NCBI GenBank assembly: GCA_035222895.1
Contig: JAVYIG010001597.1
Location: 62,001-126,000 of the forward strand
Origin: Strongylocentrotus droebachiensis
Lineage: Eukaryota; Echinodermata; Echinoidea; Camarodonta; Strongylocentrotidae
DNA length: 64,000 nucleotides
Direction: 5' to 3'
Every line of letters begins with the position of its first letter. The stretch's first letter is position 1. Below, in pieces: positions 40,201 to 46,815 of the stretch. The translations under genes and the position numbers were made by a program. The notes beneath the pieces are model-generated. The model was given only the letters and a program-made list of their open reading frames with translations, did no database searches and was not told the origin of the DNA.

Positions 40201-43200
40201 TTTCAGCTTTTAAAAGAAGCAGGCGGTGTTCAAAATCAAAGAAATAATATCCATTTTGTCTTTTAAAAATTATTCGATCGGTATGTTGTAAAGAAGTACT
40301 TTTTAGAAAGCCGTTTTATTATTCAAACATTAATGTTTCTTTCAACCTGATTTATTAATCCTGCCGAGAGACCCGGCCAGTACAGTAGCTAGCTAGCAGC
40401 TGGCAACAACAACCCCATGGGGCGAACTGCTTTAATTTGCAACCCATATTTATATCAGCAGTTCGGATTGATTCAGGATGAGCTAGAATATGATTGGTAA
40501 CAATTAAATACTTAAGTTTCAAGGTGGAATGATTTTAGTGGTGTGCAAAACTGCAATTCCTTACATATTTCATTATTTTTTTCGGAGCGTCGGTTCTCAA
40601 AAAACGAAACCGGGACCCGACGGCAACGGTCGGGTCCCGGTGTGATCGACCGTACCGACTCAAGCCTAGTTCATACAGCAAGCAGGGAAAAAAATACTTT
40701 AAACATTTTGGGGGCTACTTTTCAAGCTTGCTTGCGTGAAAATAACAGTCTTTAATTTGTTTTGCATTGAACTCTATGCAAATTTGTTGGGGCTCTTTTA
40801 TGACTTTCGGGGTCTCTTTTTAGCATTTCGGGGGCTAATGTTCACTGATTGCAAGTTTGCAACAGAAGAAGAGTGCATGTTATGGTGAGTTCTGACCCAA
40901 TGTAATCAATAACATGAAAAATTTCCAAGAAAACTGAAGAATTGAAAATGAAAAAGTGATATAACTTTTTTTACAAGGCACCGGGACACACATACAGTAG
41001 TTGCATACAGAGTCTAAAAATTAAATCCTGACCCCCTTTCATAAATCTATGTCATGTCTAATGTTATGAATACAATGATCACATGCACTTGATTGGTGTC
41101 TTGTGACAATAGTATTAACATACATGTACATGATTGACCTCCGTCTTTCTACAGCATGTACATGTACATGTTATTTTTTCATTGTCATTTTATTGCCTGT
41201 ACATGTATGTACAGTTTTTGTATCATTGATTTTAATTATTATGTAGTGTATCTGATGAGAAATACATTTCAAATGTATACTTTGGCCTGAAATCACAGAA
41301 TCAACTGACAAACAGCAGTATGGAGATGACTGTCCTCCCTTCCCCAAGCCCCCCCCCCCCCCAAAAAAAATTAATTAATACCCGTCCAAGTACACTGTAG
41401 GTTATGGCTACAGTGTAGGTACATGTAAATTATTCATACCCTAATACCAAGTCTTGTAATTTTTTAATTAAATGTGAAAAATTTATTTGTCCTGATTTAT
41501 GCTTCTGGAAAAATGTAAAATGACAAAGCTTACATCTAACAGTATTCAGCAAGGACCCTAATAAAATCTATATCACATTTCATTCTTGAGTTATGAAAAA
41601 CACAAGAAGCATCAAATTTACAAGGGGTATGAAATAATTTAGAAGTTAACTGTACATGTACAGTACACCATAGGCCTACATTGTATGGTGCACTATAAGT
41701 CGGTTTGAGTTTGACCGGTCATAGGATACTTTTGGTTGCTCACTGTGACTGACTTGTGGACGAACTGTGCCATATAATAATGAATAGCAAGGACATGTGG
41801 GCCTGTGACCCGATATTGACCCTAATATTATCATATCATTTAGACTGACAACACACACCCTCCCAGCTTTTTGGACTACGTGTAAGCCTACACATACAAT
41901 GTCAATATACCGACAGCAGAGCTCCTTGGTTTATTAATAACTCACACAGATGAAAGCTTAGGAAATAATCAGCCTCTGTTTTGAATTGAGAAACCTAGTA
42001 AAATAATCAAAAACTTATCAATTGAATTAATTGAAAAGTTTTATTCACAAAGCCCCTCCATAACCGCAGTATTAGGATTGCAATGCTTGTGGAACATGTA
42101 CATGTACATGTACATGTCGGCCTGTAATTAAAGTCCGCAATTTTGTTGTTCTTTTCTTTCGTGTTGATGGCAGTTCTAACTTTCCTTGTACTGTATGTGA
42201 GTTTTTAATAATTCTAATCTAAATTGAAGACACATCAATTACCCAAGACTAGAGATACACTTAATTGGGTTCTTTTTACTAATGAACTCTAATATCTGGA
42301 GAGAAACAGACTAAAAAGTGCTAAAAATTAGACATTCTCACAATTTTCAGTTTTGTTAATGGAATGCATATCGCTAGAATACAGACATATATTTTGTGTT
42401 GATTGCATGTTTTGTTTTATCAGAATTGCATAGTTACATGTTTACATTTGTATGTACTATATGTGCAAACATGGCACTGTTGCCAAAATTATTTGCAACG
42501 GAAGTTGGGTATCGAAAAAGCAGACCAGGGGAAGAAGAGCATTGGGAGTAGTAAACATGTCAAAATCTCTCTATATAGAGAGATGATGTCATTACAGGAA
42601 CCAAAACATTACCCAAAGGTCATGAGAAAGGTCACGCAAGGACCCTAAGGTCAATGTTGTAGGTTTAGGCAGGTAGTCTCATTTCCAGCAGGAATTCCTT
42701 TTTCAAGTTTCGATTCTCCAATCATTTTGTCAACAAAAAGTCTAAAAATATCCTGGTCACATTCTGTGCTCAATTAAAGGTGGAAACTGGTGTGCAGAGT
42801 TAAGTTGTACCATTGATCTAATGATCTTTATTCTTCTGTTTGACGCTTTAGCAAGATCAACTCAAATATTATTAGGCTAATAAATTAAAAATGCTTGTTT
42901 TTAAAATAGAAAACTTTTTTTTTTATAAAGCAATAGGCCTACATATACATGAACATGTGCATGTAATGTACTTCAAAATATCTTTTCTACCGACCGGAAC
43001 ACTTTCACTTCCTTTAAAATCCTATTCCTCTCTATAACAAAAGTGAAAAAGGAGACTATTTCTGCATCTAATAAAGTGATGGCAGAGCTTGGCCATACAC
43101 TCTCGACACAAATGGCAAAGTATAAAAGGCTGACACAGAAATCTTGCTACCGGTTTGGATTCTTATTTCTAAGGCAAAGGCGGACATTTGTCCTACTTTC

Positions 43201-44110
43201 TTGCCTTTGTGTCCATCATGTCAGAGTGCTTACTCTTCATATCTTCTCATAACCAGAGTAAAATTGTATTGATAGCCAACAGGAAACATGTGGCAAGGTT
43301 TCCCCTTGAGGAGAAGAGAGGAGGAGAGAGGAGGAGAGAGGAGAAGAGAGGAGGAGAGAGGAGGAGAGAGGAGAAGGGAGGAGGAGGATGCAAGCACTGA
43401 ATGCATGTGATTAACAATGGAGCGGCTGGCTGGCTCACTCACTGCCTCAACGATCCATCGCCAGCCAGCCTGCCCAGGCATATTTGATAACGAGACACAA
43501 AAAGTGTTGGGGTCAGGAGAAAACGAGAACGCTTGTACCTGATTAAAAAGGGAAGAAAGTGAAGAAGACGAGAATATCCAGGCAGGTAGGGCCGGTAGGA
43601 TGAGACACTGAAACGAGGGGATTTAGAAATCCAGCGACCGACCCAACGACGGGGGATATAGGGCAGGGTCACTGTGTGGTGATTGGACGGGGGCGTGGAT
43701 GAAACGAGATGTAGACAGATAAGAGGAGTATATCTTATGTAAAAGACAGAAAAGAATGGACATGTAGAGGGATTAAATAGTAAATAGTAAATAGATTATG
43801 GAATATAAGCAGCGAGAGAGAGACAATATAAATCTAAAAGTGAATAATTTTCAATGTTGAGGAGATTAAGACTGAAGATGATAGATGCATAATGGAAAGG
43901 CAGGATAGAGAATTAGAGAAAGAAAGGAGAGAGAGAGAGTGAGAGATAGATTAAGCAATAAAGCAAACAGAAATCTAAGAGTGAATAATTTGCCAACGCT
44001 GAGGAGACTAAGACTGATAATGATATAGAGGCATAATATGGAAAGGCAGGATAGAGACAAAGAGAGAGAGATAGAGAGATAGTGAGTGAGAGAGAGAGAG
44101 ACAGAGAGAC

Positions 44111-44141
<31 letters not shown>

Positions 44142-46815
44142 AGAAACAGAAACAGAAAAGGTGTGATAAGAAAATTCTATTCACAGAAAAGACCAAGGTG
44201 AAAAATTGTATGAGAAATATTAAAGAAAGAGCGAAATGTTTTGTGCATAAATAAAGAAACTAGATGTACACTGTACATACAAACTTGTACATTTACCTGT
44301 CAGTAGATGCAATTTTAATGCAAACATGATGAATAACAGAAAAGAGTAGAGAATGTTCAATGTATCAGACCTACATGTACATGTATGTACATTGTACATG
44401 TATGTGTGTACAGTATAATTGAGCGTAAGCAGGGTTTTCTTGTAAAAATGATAGGTTTTCATTTTAGATGGCCTATTACATAGAACACATGTTATGTAAT
44501 ATACACATGTAAATGTACACTGTAGATGTATAGTGTGAGTGTGATTGTGATTTGAAGAGGGGGCCTTTAAATCATTGGACATGATTTTGCCTAAAAATTA
44601 TGTTCATACTGCATTAAATGTACAGTTTTATCTGATCTGTGAATAGTCATAATGATAATATGAATCTTATCCAGCCTATCCTTTAATGATAACATGCAAC
44701 CCTGGAAGGATAAACCATGTTGCTGTATACCACATGAAACAGGACTACCGGTACTGATGTTTACAGAAGTTGCATTTACATTATAAGTTGCAAGTGAAAA
44801 TCTTTGATTTTTTTTCTCCACATTTTACACAAATGAAAAAACAATGTAAATGCTCACTCTCAATACATCAGTGCATGATTCTGTTTTTTGCTCACATGAC
44901 TCTCCTCACTTCCATGCTAACGCATGCAGGGCAGCATCAGGTGGAGCATGCGCACAACTCACAAGAAAACACTGACAGTTTCTTATTAGTATTTTGAGTA
45001 GTGTAAATTATGATGGTAAAAATAAATGATGGTTTTTCAAAATGGTTTTGAGCTGTGTAAATAGGCCTATCGTTGGCTGAAAGCTAAGACTCTGACAACT
45101 TTTCTTTTAAAGAAATATCCCGTTACTCTTAAAGGTGTACATACTGTAAATAACAAGTTGAATGAAATTGAATGATTATCACAATAATTCCAGTACTCTG
45201 GACCTATGGCTATAAAAGCTAACAAACCTGCTCTCCTGAAATTTCCAAATATATAAAAATGTACAGTATACCAACACTCAGTGTACATTGTACAATGTTT
45301 AGAATAATTTTCAACAACTTGCAAATTCTTTTTGGTACATATGTACTGGTATATTGATACAATAATTGCCAAAATATTATACCCAATAATAAAAGCATGT
45401 ACTTTGGAAACCATACCTGTGTGGTTTTGTTGAGAGACATGATTTTTAACTTTGTCTGCTATAAAAATGAGACAAGCCGTTTCATCAATATTTTGTTTTT
45501 TTAAACTCTTACCACATTCGTAACAAAATTCCTGGAAATGGAATCACATTGCTAGAAATACAGGTAAACGTAGCCAAATCATATCAAAATGGTAATCAAT
45601 GAATGAAAGGTGAATTTCAATGAGTACATGTACATTACCTCCAGGTACACACTCATTTAACCCGAGTCGTACCAAGACAAAGTCTGTAGGGTAAATCCTT
45701 GATCAGACTAGATCAGATACGGCACGGTAAACCTCTGGACTTTCCTCTTATCATGATGTAAGTGCCATAGTTCTCGGACATCCACCCCCGGAATAACCCC
45801 CCCCCCCCCCCCCCCCCCCCGGATAACCTCCCCTAGTCAACTACCTCATTAGGCAACCACCCACTAAGACAACTTCCCCCTAGGGCAACCACCCTCTACA
45901 ACGACTACCCCACCCCGGGACAACTACCCCCCCCAGGACAATTACCCCCTGGACAACTACCCCCTACCACAAACATCCTCTAGGACAACTACCCCCGGGC
46001 AATTATCCTAGGGGGTAGTTGTCCGGTGGGTAGTTGTCCTAGGTGGTAGTTGTCCTAGGGGGTAGTTGTCTGGGGGGTAGTTGTCCCGGGGGTAGTCGTC
46101 CTAGAGGGTGTTTGCCCTAGGGGGTAGTTGTCCTAGGGGGGGGGGGGGGCAGTTGACTGGGGTGGTTTTGGGGGGGGGGGGGGTGGATGTCCAGGTGGTA
46201 GGTGTCCGGATACGAAGTGCCATAAATGTATATGTACATGTAACGCTTCACATTTAAGAACCTGATAACATAGAACAATCAGCATTCATTACATGCATTG
46301 AGCCATGGTTTACCATTTCTGACGAGGCGACAGTATCAAGTCTGACATAAACACAGAGACAAGCATTCTTTCTATGTTATCTGGTAAGACAGTTGGACTG
46401 CATTATAAATACAAATTTATGCCATTAAGGGCTGAAATGAGAATGGAAGCGAAAAATAAAATGGATTAAATGTTACCTGGACGCCTTCTTCTGACTTGTG
46501 ACTGCTTCCCTTGTTGATGATCCTATTCATCATGGCTGTTACGTCTTCTTCCACCTGGGTGCTGGCGTCCTGCGTCCGCGACCCGAGGTCATGGGTCACC
46601 TCCTGCATCCTCAGAGCTGCCTCCGCCAGGGAGGTGTCGTGGAAGAGGGCAGAAAACGTCTCGGCCAGGTGCCCGCTGGCCTGACACATCGAGTTCATCG
46701 CAGTCAGACATTGTTTGCTGTACGTCTGCAAGTCTTCAAGATTGGTTGCAAAGGTGTTGGTGGGAAGGGTTCGGTGGAACTGTGAGCGGCTCTTGCCATG
46801 GTCCCCCACAGACAT
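7949..46815 (-). CDS. GARRE1: GARRE1 (KIAA0355) orthologue, whole 13-exon coding model
   Basis: Thirteen exons with GT-AG introns join in phase to 1094 codons and a TAA stop; the human protein is about 1070 residues. Recognition rests on blocks recalled from human GARRE1: TAVQLLFGRAYV (human TAVQLLFGQAGLVV), GTKTWPPKMIWQRP (human KTKTWPPKAPWQHP), DSGSSSDEASNSGE (human DSASSSDETSSANG) and RRHSSGED (human RRKHSSGEQD). Known for the family: an N-terminal DUF4745 region, binding to active Rac1/RhoG, and proximity to CCR4-NOT and cytoplasmic RNA granules. Seen here: a helical N-terminal third, a middle domain, then a Ser/Gln/Pro-rich low-complexity tail with repeated Trp-Pro motifs. The start is the first ATG after an in-frame stop at 46864-46866, and it has A at -3. 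Upstream non-coding exons cannot be excluded. GPI lies divergently upstream. No frameshift or internal stop was found. Confidence 0.93.
8681..8771 (-). CDS. GARRE1: GARRE1 coding exon 12 (residues 933-963)
   Basis: Small 91-nt exon, acceptor CAATCAG, donor GTAAGT. Encodes RHSSGEDTLHGKPFCPSPEL and ends MHYLDVIPM, matching human RKHSSGEQDTSTLPSPPLL. It lies 6.6 kb from exon 11 because a large transposon occupies the intervening intron. Confidence 0.92.
9508..10474. repeat. Left cluster of GTTAAC + TGAAGCCTCCGAAAC modules
   Basis: Six copies of the 15-mer: 9508 (reverse, one mismatch), 9718, 9891, 9909 (forward), 10086 and 10460 (reverse). Each lies within 20 nt of GTTAAC or the variant CCGTTAGC, except 9909, which directly follows 9891. 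The position near a transposon end suggests transposase-binding subterminal repeats; this is inferred. Confidence 0.85.
10640..10890 (-). mobile_element. tRNA-derived SINE-like copy
   Basis: On the minus strand a B-box-like GTTCGAATCC (about 10862-10871) is followed by a body found in several other places in the window (GGTACCTGGCAGGAATTAAT, then AGCGC...TAAAGCC) and an ATT-rich end. Partial relatives lie near 9055-9135, 27360-27600, 28145-28375, 56925-57010 and 63055-63095. The A box is unclear. Confidence 0.5.
11228..11712. mobile_element. TTAA-flanked foldback MITE nested in the large transposon
   Basis: Flanked by TTAA at 11224-11227 and 11713-11716. The ends AGGTCGGGTGACATCC and GGATGTCACCTGACC are inverted, and a second inner pair (AATCATTAGTGAGCTAACAA around 11323 and its complement near 11521) extends the symmetry. 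TTAA duplication is typical of piggyBac-type (or Kolobok) movement. Confidence 0.7.
12147..12263 (+). pseudogene. Penultimate exon of a transposon-borne gene
   Basis: Bounded by CTGTGCAG and GTAAGT; 39 codons, YKLLISYFQWINVSDYVPIY then FDAPSSSS...GVVFMAL, phase 0 at both ends. It joins the next exon without a stop. The domain looks like the C-terminal module I associate with invertebrate transposon proteins (DYVPIYFDAP followed by KVKFMRR). Only the 3' end of the gene is seen, so it is listed as a remnant. Confidence 0.55.
12534..12716 (+). pseudogene. Last exon of a transposon-borne gene
   Basis: After TTGCTACTAG, 60 codons and a TAA: VLKAVIDDNVKVKFMRRNSN, GLYEFTEDCEAHQPKKDVIQ, then a short Pro/Thr tail. 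The pattern 'V.VKFMRR..G..YEF.E...W/H..K.DI..K' recurs in transposon-encoded proteins I have seen from marine invertebrates. No catalytic domain is present in this part. Not part of GARRE1, which is on the other strand. Confidence 0.55.
13097..13536. repeat. Right cluster of GTTAAC + TGAAGCCTCCGAAAC modules
   Basis: Three exact forward copies of the 15-mer at 13108, 13491 and 13522, preceded by GTTAAC at 13097, 13480 and 13515 respectively, so the order and short spacing (1 to 5 nt) are kept. Confidence 0.85.
13681..14662. repeat. Satellite element with 151-bp tandem units carrying DR1 half-site runs
   Basis: Five tandem units of about 151 bp (phase marker GGCTCTGCAA at roughly 13881, 14032, 14183, 14334 and 14485). 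Three units contain TGACCTTTGACCTTTGACCT, which is AGGTCA repeated with 1-bp spacing on the other strand; the earlier units contain TGACCTTTGACCTCATGACC. The array ends in an ACGGACGT-rich run and a terminal hairpin, ATGCCTCCGG...ACGGAGGCAT. A shorter relative is at 16866-17382. Open frames on the minus strand here are only the repeat read three times. Confidence 0.85.
15371..15526 (-). CDS. GARRE1: GARRE1 coding exon 11 (residues 881-932)
   Basis: Phase 2 to 2. Encodes NENLNNTWSNPAHD, the conserved acidic-serine block SGSSSDEASNSGENPNTLLS, then AGAGLLTPVSR. The block equals human SASSSDETSSANGDSLFSM and is among the most diagnostic for the family. Confidence 0.94.
15582..15646. repeat. 31-nt copy of exon 10 inserted in intron 10 between 17-bp direct repeats
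   Basis: 15599-15629 matches exon 10 at 16319-16349 in 29 of 31 positions (CCAGGATGCTGCTGCTGTCC onward). It is bracketed by perfect 17-bp repeats TTTGGAAAGGCAATATT at 15582-15598 and 15630-15646, with a further partial GAAGGCAATATTAG at 15544. It does not alter the coding model. Confidence 0.85.
15986..16174. mobile_element. CAGTCAAACCTG MITE, copy in GARRE1 intron 10
   Basis: TA at 15984-15985 and 16175-16176. Ends CAGTCAAACCTG and CAGGTTTTACTG are inverted, and inner GACCACCTGTCTACAAAGAC-type blocks are internally mirrored. TA target and short inverted ends suggest a Tc1/mariner-pogo type element. Starts 11 nt from the 8-nt motif upstream of the exon 10 donor region (exon ends at 16199). 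Confidence 0.7.
16199..16802 (-). CDS. GARRE1: GARRE1 coding exon 10 (residues 680-880)
   Basis: Longest exon, with acceptor GTTCACAG and donor GTAAGA, ending in phase 2. Visible blocks: SVLADLVNLLSG (human MQDVIDFLSG), a Gly/Ser run, SMWPIKAF, ADFANYIAMNQLGKRSKRYG (human DPEFARYVAGVSQAMQQKR), a Gln/His/Pro region, and SKTWPSSDVVPE near the end. The Trp-Pro motifs parallel human NTWPNRD and RTWPFPEFF. Confidence 0.93.
16866..17382. repeat. Second, shorter copy of the DR1 satellite element in GARRE1 intron 9
   Basis: Begins with CGACTGCGCACTGTC like the larger copy (CGACTGCGCGCAGTC at 13687), contains about two diverged units with TGACCTTTGACCTTGTGACC, and ends ATAATGCTTCC...GCGGAGGCAT. It fills most of the intron 16803-17459. 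Confidence 0.75.
17460..17604 (-). CDS. GARRE1: GARRE1 coding exon 9 (residues 632-679)
   Basis: Acceptor TTTGAAG, donor GTGAGA, ends in phase 1. Encodes VPGEKVFKPDPKDYDG through IMRQH. It is polar and low in recognisable family similarity, but it joins neighbours in phase. A TTAA-type MITE begins 23 nt upstream of the acceptor. Confidence 0.85.
17632..17930. mobile_element. TTAA MITE family 1, truncated copy beside GARRE1 exon 9
   Basis: TTAA at 17628-17631, then AGAGAAGGTTGAGTTCTGG. Internal CCATATACATCTTTCTGTGT is shared by all copies. The right end is missing. It starts 23 nt upstream of the exon 9 acceptor. Confidence 0.7.
18289..18748 (-). CDS. GARRE1: GARRE1 coding exon 8 (residues 478-631)
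   Basis: Starts in phase 2 after TTCTGCAG and ends GPKNAKM at GTTAGT. RISLPIIQVKLVKKDISI continues the middle domain (human ALPCIQIQLQREI). Then comes a Ser/Thr-rich linker and the basic helix MKRTIEKLVSKFRQRVPIS, matching human LQKTFSKLTSRFTKKAS. The remainder is Ser-rich and probably disordered. Confidence 0.93.
19234..21381. mobile_element. hAT-like element with AGGCCTTAAAT ends in GARRE1 intron 7
   Basis: Left end AGGCCTTAAATCTCG and right end TTAATTTAAGGCCT are inverted. Flanks AATAATAC and GATAATAT match in 6 of 8 positions, consistent with an aged 8-bp duplication. Both ends carry GGCACCAAGGCCA-type repeats. About 2.1 kb; the only notable frame inside (20746-21051) has no recognised domain. 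A 167-bp relative lies at 50771-50937. Confidence 0.65.
21708..22000 (-). CDS. GARRE1: GARRE1 coding exon 7 (residues 381-477), with polyglutamine
   Basis: Acceptor ATTACAG, donor GTGAGG, ends in phase 2. Encodes EGAIVVEVPSVWDLV (human GSRIVVQVPSTWCL), a Gln stretch of eight CAG codons within TEQHQQQ...SGLG, then EVVYSAKIDLVDVVE (human DVLYTAVFDLNRW). The Gln tract sits in a loop where the human protein has none that I recall. Confidence 0.93.
22064..22457. mobile_element. TTAA MITE family 1, copy beside GARRE1 exon 7
   Basis: TTAA at 22060-22063 and 22458-22461. Ends AGGTAAAGACCAGTATTGG and ACTGGTCTTTATCT are inverted. The internal family block with TTTCTGTGTACAGTGCTTG is present. It begins 59 nt upstream of the exon 7 acceptor. 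Confidence 0.75.
23160..23705 (-). mobile_element. 5'-truncated LINE, reverse transcriptase C-terminal end
   Basis: Minus-strand reading gives LQNAAARIISLSSKHSHITP, then LQNLHWLPVKECIIFKILLL, TRTLRSSNSG, AGPALWNSLPQEL and a SFKSNLKS end, the familiar C-terminus of CR1/L2-type non-LTR retrotransposon polymerases. The 3' tail has GCGCCTTGAGC, GGCGCTATATAAAT and an ATT run (23160-23230). Inserted in GARRE1 intron 6. Only the last part of the polymerase is present, without the catalytic palm. Confidence 0.85.
24168..24530 (-). repeat. Two extra tandem copies of the 3' end of GARRE1 exon 6 with donor
   Basis: Copies of the last roughly 53 nt of exon 6, encoding HLHSQTAVQLLFGRAYV, start at 24298 and 24476. 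Each keeps a consensus GTAAGT donor and about 115 nt of following intron. Spacing to the true exon is 177 nt, then 178 nt. Neither copy has the exon's 5' part. Reading through the true donor meets a stop after eight codons, so use of a downstream donor would truncate the protein. Confidence 0.88.
24653..24811 (-). CDS. GARRE1: GARRE1 coding exon 6 (residues 328-380)
   Basis: Phase 0 to 0, 53 codons, acceptor ATCCACAG, donor GTAAGT. Encodes KTINNLVKDLAAHLG and ends in TAVQLLFGRAYV, the best conserved block of the family (human TAVQLLFGQAGLVV). The last 53 nt and the donor recur twice more downstream. Confidence 0.94.
25741..25901 (-). CDS. GARRE1: GARRE1 coding exon 5 (residues 274-327)
   Basis: Starts in phase 1 (split Gly) after TGTACCAG and ends FNIKM at GTACGA, phase 0. 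It carries a Gln-rich linker (QAQPQVNQQEWFEAVCREL) and then TEEDFNIKM, which leads into the next helix. A CT-rich simple repeat in transcript sense lies directly upstream of the acceptor. Confidence 0.88.
25914..26190. repeat. Purine-rich simple repeat (GA/GGGA) in GARRE1 intron 4
   Basis: Nearly uninterrupted G/A on the plus strand, so a 270-nt pyrimidine run in the GARRE1 transcript, ending about 12 nt upstream of the exon 5 acceptor. It includes a G-run near 26085-26101. Long frames read here (Ser/Leu/Pro or Arg/Glu/Gly) are artefacts of the repeat. Confidence 0.9.
27050..27221 (-). CDS. GARRE1: GARRE1 coding exon 4 (residues 217-273)
   Basis: Acceptor TTTACAG, donor GTATGT, ends in phase 1. 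Encodes IYKHEIAILPQTSFALLGGF, then HLHLQCLSMLLRSCCMPSEA. This matches human YKIALESLGHCEYAMKAGFH and GCCSEAEAQQ, so it is the end of the N-terminal domain. Confidence 0.92.
29007..29596. mobile_element. CCGTATTTGCCGGCG element, copy 1 (GARRE1 intron 3)
   Basis: Flanked by TA (29005-29006, 29597-29598). Ends CCGTATTTGCCGGCG and CGCCGGCAAATACGG are inverted. Next to the left end GTAAAGGCCGCA...TGCGGCCTTTAC forms an internal hairpin. The TA target and ends resemble pogo-like MITEs with CCGTATTTTTCG ends. 590 bp, no coding content. Confidence 0.8.
30402..30536 (-). CDS. GARRE1: GARRE1 coding exon 3 (residues 172-216)
   Basis: Phase 0 to 0, 45 codons: LTRPLRRGDTLATDEVHLLE to RRKLESQSM. Acceptor TTTAG, donor GTTAGT. 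It is charged and probably helical, and corresponds to the human stretch around IPEHQLKELNIKIDSAL. A TTAA-flanked MITE begins 36 nt upstream of the acceptor. Confidence 0.88.
30576..30955. mobile_element. TTAA MITE family 1, copy beside GARRE1 exon 3
   Basis: TTAA at 30572-30575 and 30956-30959. Ends AGATAAACTTGAGTTCTGG and CCAGAACTCAAGTTATCT are inverted. Starts 36 nt upstream of the exon 3 acceptor. Confidence 0.8.
31440..31826. mobile_element. TTAA MITE family 1, copy inside GARRE1 intron 2
   Basis: TTAA at 31436-31439, then AGATGAAGTTGAGTTCTGG; right end CCCAGAACTCAACCTTCTC with the second TTAA lost. It is the reverse orientation of the 32677 copy and is the only copy not next to an exon. 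Confidence 0.7.
32101..32395 (-). repeat. Two extra tandem copies of the 3' half of GARRE1 exon 2 with donor
   Basis: Segments ending at donors 32141 and 32298 repeat the exon 2 3' part (QELEDLFIGEECQPEV..DACTSWMS.GQ) with over 90 percent identity, each followed by the same GTACTGTATG donor and about 35 nt of intron. Donor spacing is 157 and 168 nt. The copies are joined by C-rich stretches (G-rich in the transcript) and lack the exon's 5' half. The middle copy could be read in phase after a CAG at its start; the other has no obvious in-phase acceptor. Whether any is spliced is unknown. Confidence 0.85.
32466..32639 (-). CDS. GARRE1: GARRE1 coding exon 2 (residues 114-171)
   Basis: Acceptor TTTTGTGTGCAG, donor GTACTG, phase 0 at both ends. 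Encodes TLAQCFLLMLQTQYHFFQTA through DACTSWMSAGQ, aligning with human LGRCFLTVVQVHFQFLTHAL and PEVEEAVRSW. This copy is the functional one because it alone carries the 5' half (TLAQCF...LSRY) and a good acceptor. Two more copies of its 3' half lie downstream in the transcript. Confidence 0.92.
32677..33085. mobile_element. TTAA MITE family 1, copy beside GARRE1 exon 2
   Basis: TTAA at 32673-32676 and 33086-33089; ends AGAGAAGGTTGAGTTCTG and AGAACTCAACTTTATCT. Starts 33 nt upstream of the exon 2 acceptor. Confidence 0.8.
33110..33350 (+). mobile_element. Decayed LINE 3' end in GARRE1 intron 1
   Basis: Plus-strand reading GDRTYTSAALKLWNKLPQIS, then a stop, then PASLNIYILKNLPFLLKT matches the same LINE polymerase C-terminus as the 23.3 kb copy. 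It is followed by an ATT-rich tail. A stop codon interrupts the frame. Confidence 0.65.
34235..35277. mobile_element. CCGTATTTGCCGGCG element, copy 2 with a nested foldback (GARRE1 intron 1)
   Basis: TA at 34233-34234 and 35278-35279. The left 90 nt match copy 1 almost exactly and the right end reads CGCCGGCAAGTACGG. It is longer than copy 1 partly because a TTAA foldback sits at 34540-34748. A long T-run (35157-35209) lies near the right end. Confidence 0.8.
34540..34748. mobile_element. Near-perfect 99-bp-arm palindrome with TTAA flanks
   Basis: Arms 34541-34639 and 34649-34747 are reverse complements with two mismatches, separated by a 9-nt loop (TGATTTTGG). TTAA lies at 34536-34539 and 34749-34752. 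Essentially the whole element is inverted repeat. Probably a piggyBac-type foldback MITE; if transcribed it would form a long hairpin. Confidence 0.88.
35442..35871. mobile_element. hAT MITE with CAGAGCTGCCAACC ends and 8-bp duplication
   Basis: Perfect 8-bp direct repeat GTGTAAAC (35434-35441 and 35872-35879). Ends CAGAGCTGCCAACC and GGTTGGCAGCTCT are inverted, a hAT-type terminus. Internal AT-rich sequence with AAAAAGGAATT repeats; no coding content. Confidence 0.85.
37158..37250. repeat. GA microsatellite in GARRE1 intron 1
   Basis: Long run of GA dinucleotides broken twice by GAGCTAGAGAG; a second short GA run is at 37328-37347. Confidence 0.95.
39289..40668. mobile_element. hAT-like element with GTTCATAC duplication and nested inverted repeats
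   Basis: Perfect 8-bp direct repeat GTTCATAC (39281-39288 and 40669-40676). Ends TAGGCCTGAGTC and GACTCAAGCCTA. Each end carries a CCGGGTCCCGACGG hairpin. A second inverted pair, about 145 bp, lies inside (roughly 39594-39737 and 40187-40335), and a 26-bp palindrome with a 2-nt centre sits at 39814-39867. No coding content recognised. Confidence 0.85.
43311..43388. repeat. GAGGAGAGAGGA purine minisatellite
   Basis: Repeated GAGGAGAGAG/GAGAAGAGAG units in GARRE1 intron 1. Further GA-rich runs lie at 43920-43950 and 44055-44145. Confidence 0.9.
45770..46214. repeat. Inverted-symmetry minisatellite (GGACAACTACCCCCT) between 10-bp direct repeats
   Basis: The left half repeats a C-rich 15-bp unit near GGACAACTACCCCCT; from about 46005 the right half repeats its reverse complement AGGGGGTAGTTGTCC. 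The array opens with GGACATCCACCCCC and closes with GGGGTGGATGTCC. Direct repeats AAGTGCCATA flank it (45760-45769, 46215-46224). It lies in GARRE1 intron 1, about 260 bp from exon 1. Contains C-run 45799-45821 and matching G-runs. Confidence 0.88.
46477..46815 (-). CDS. GARRE1: GARRE1 coding exon 1 (residues 1-113)
   Basis: Starts MSVGDHGKSR and ends EEGVQ at a GTAACA donor, phase 0. It holds the first helices of the DUF4745-like domain (NLEDLQTYSKQCLTAMNSMC, HLAETFSALF), matching the human segment that begins around IQQGISKYLDALNVFCRAS. Open reading continues upstream only to a TTG codon at 46854, then a stop, so the ATG at 46815 is the first possible Met in this exon. Confidence 0.9.

Larger units (their letters stand above)
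32640..46476. other. GARRE1 intron 1 (13.8 kb)
   Basis: No exon recognised. Contents in order: TTAA MITE (32677), decayed LINE end (33110), pogo-like element with foldback (34235), hAT MITE (35442), GA microsatellites (37158), C-run (38442-38456), hAT-like element (39289), C-run (41348-41363), many TACATG words (41100-42120), purine repeats (43311-44145) and the inverted minisatellite (45770). 42400-43250 and 44150-45760 show nothing beyond simple AT-rich sequence. Confidence 0.7.
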
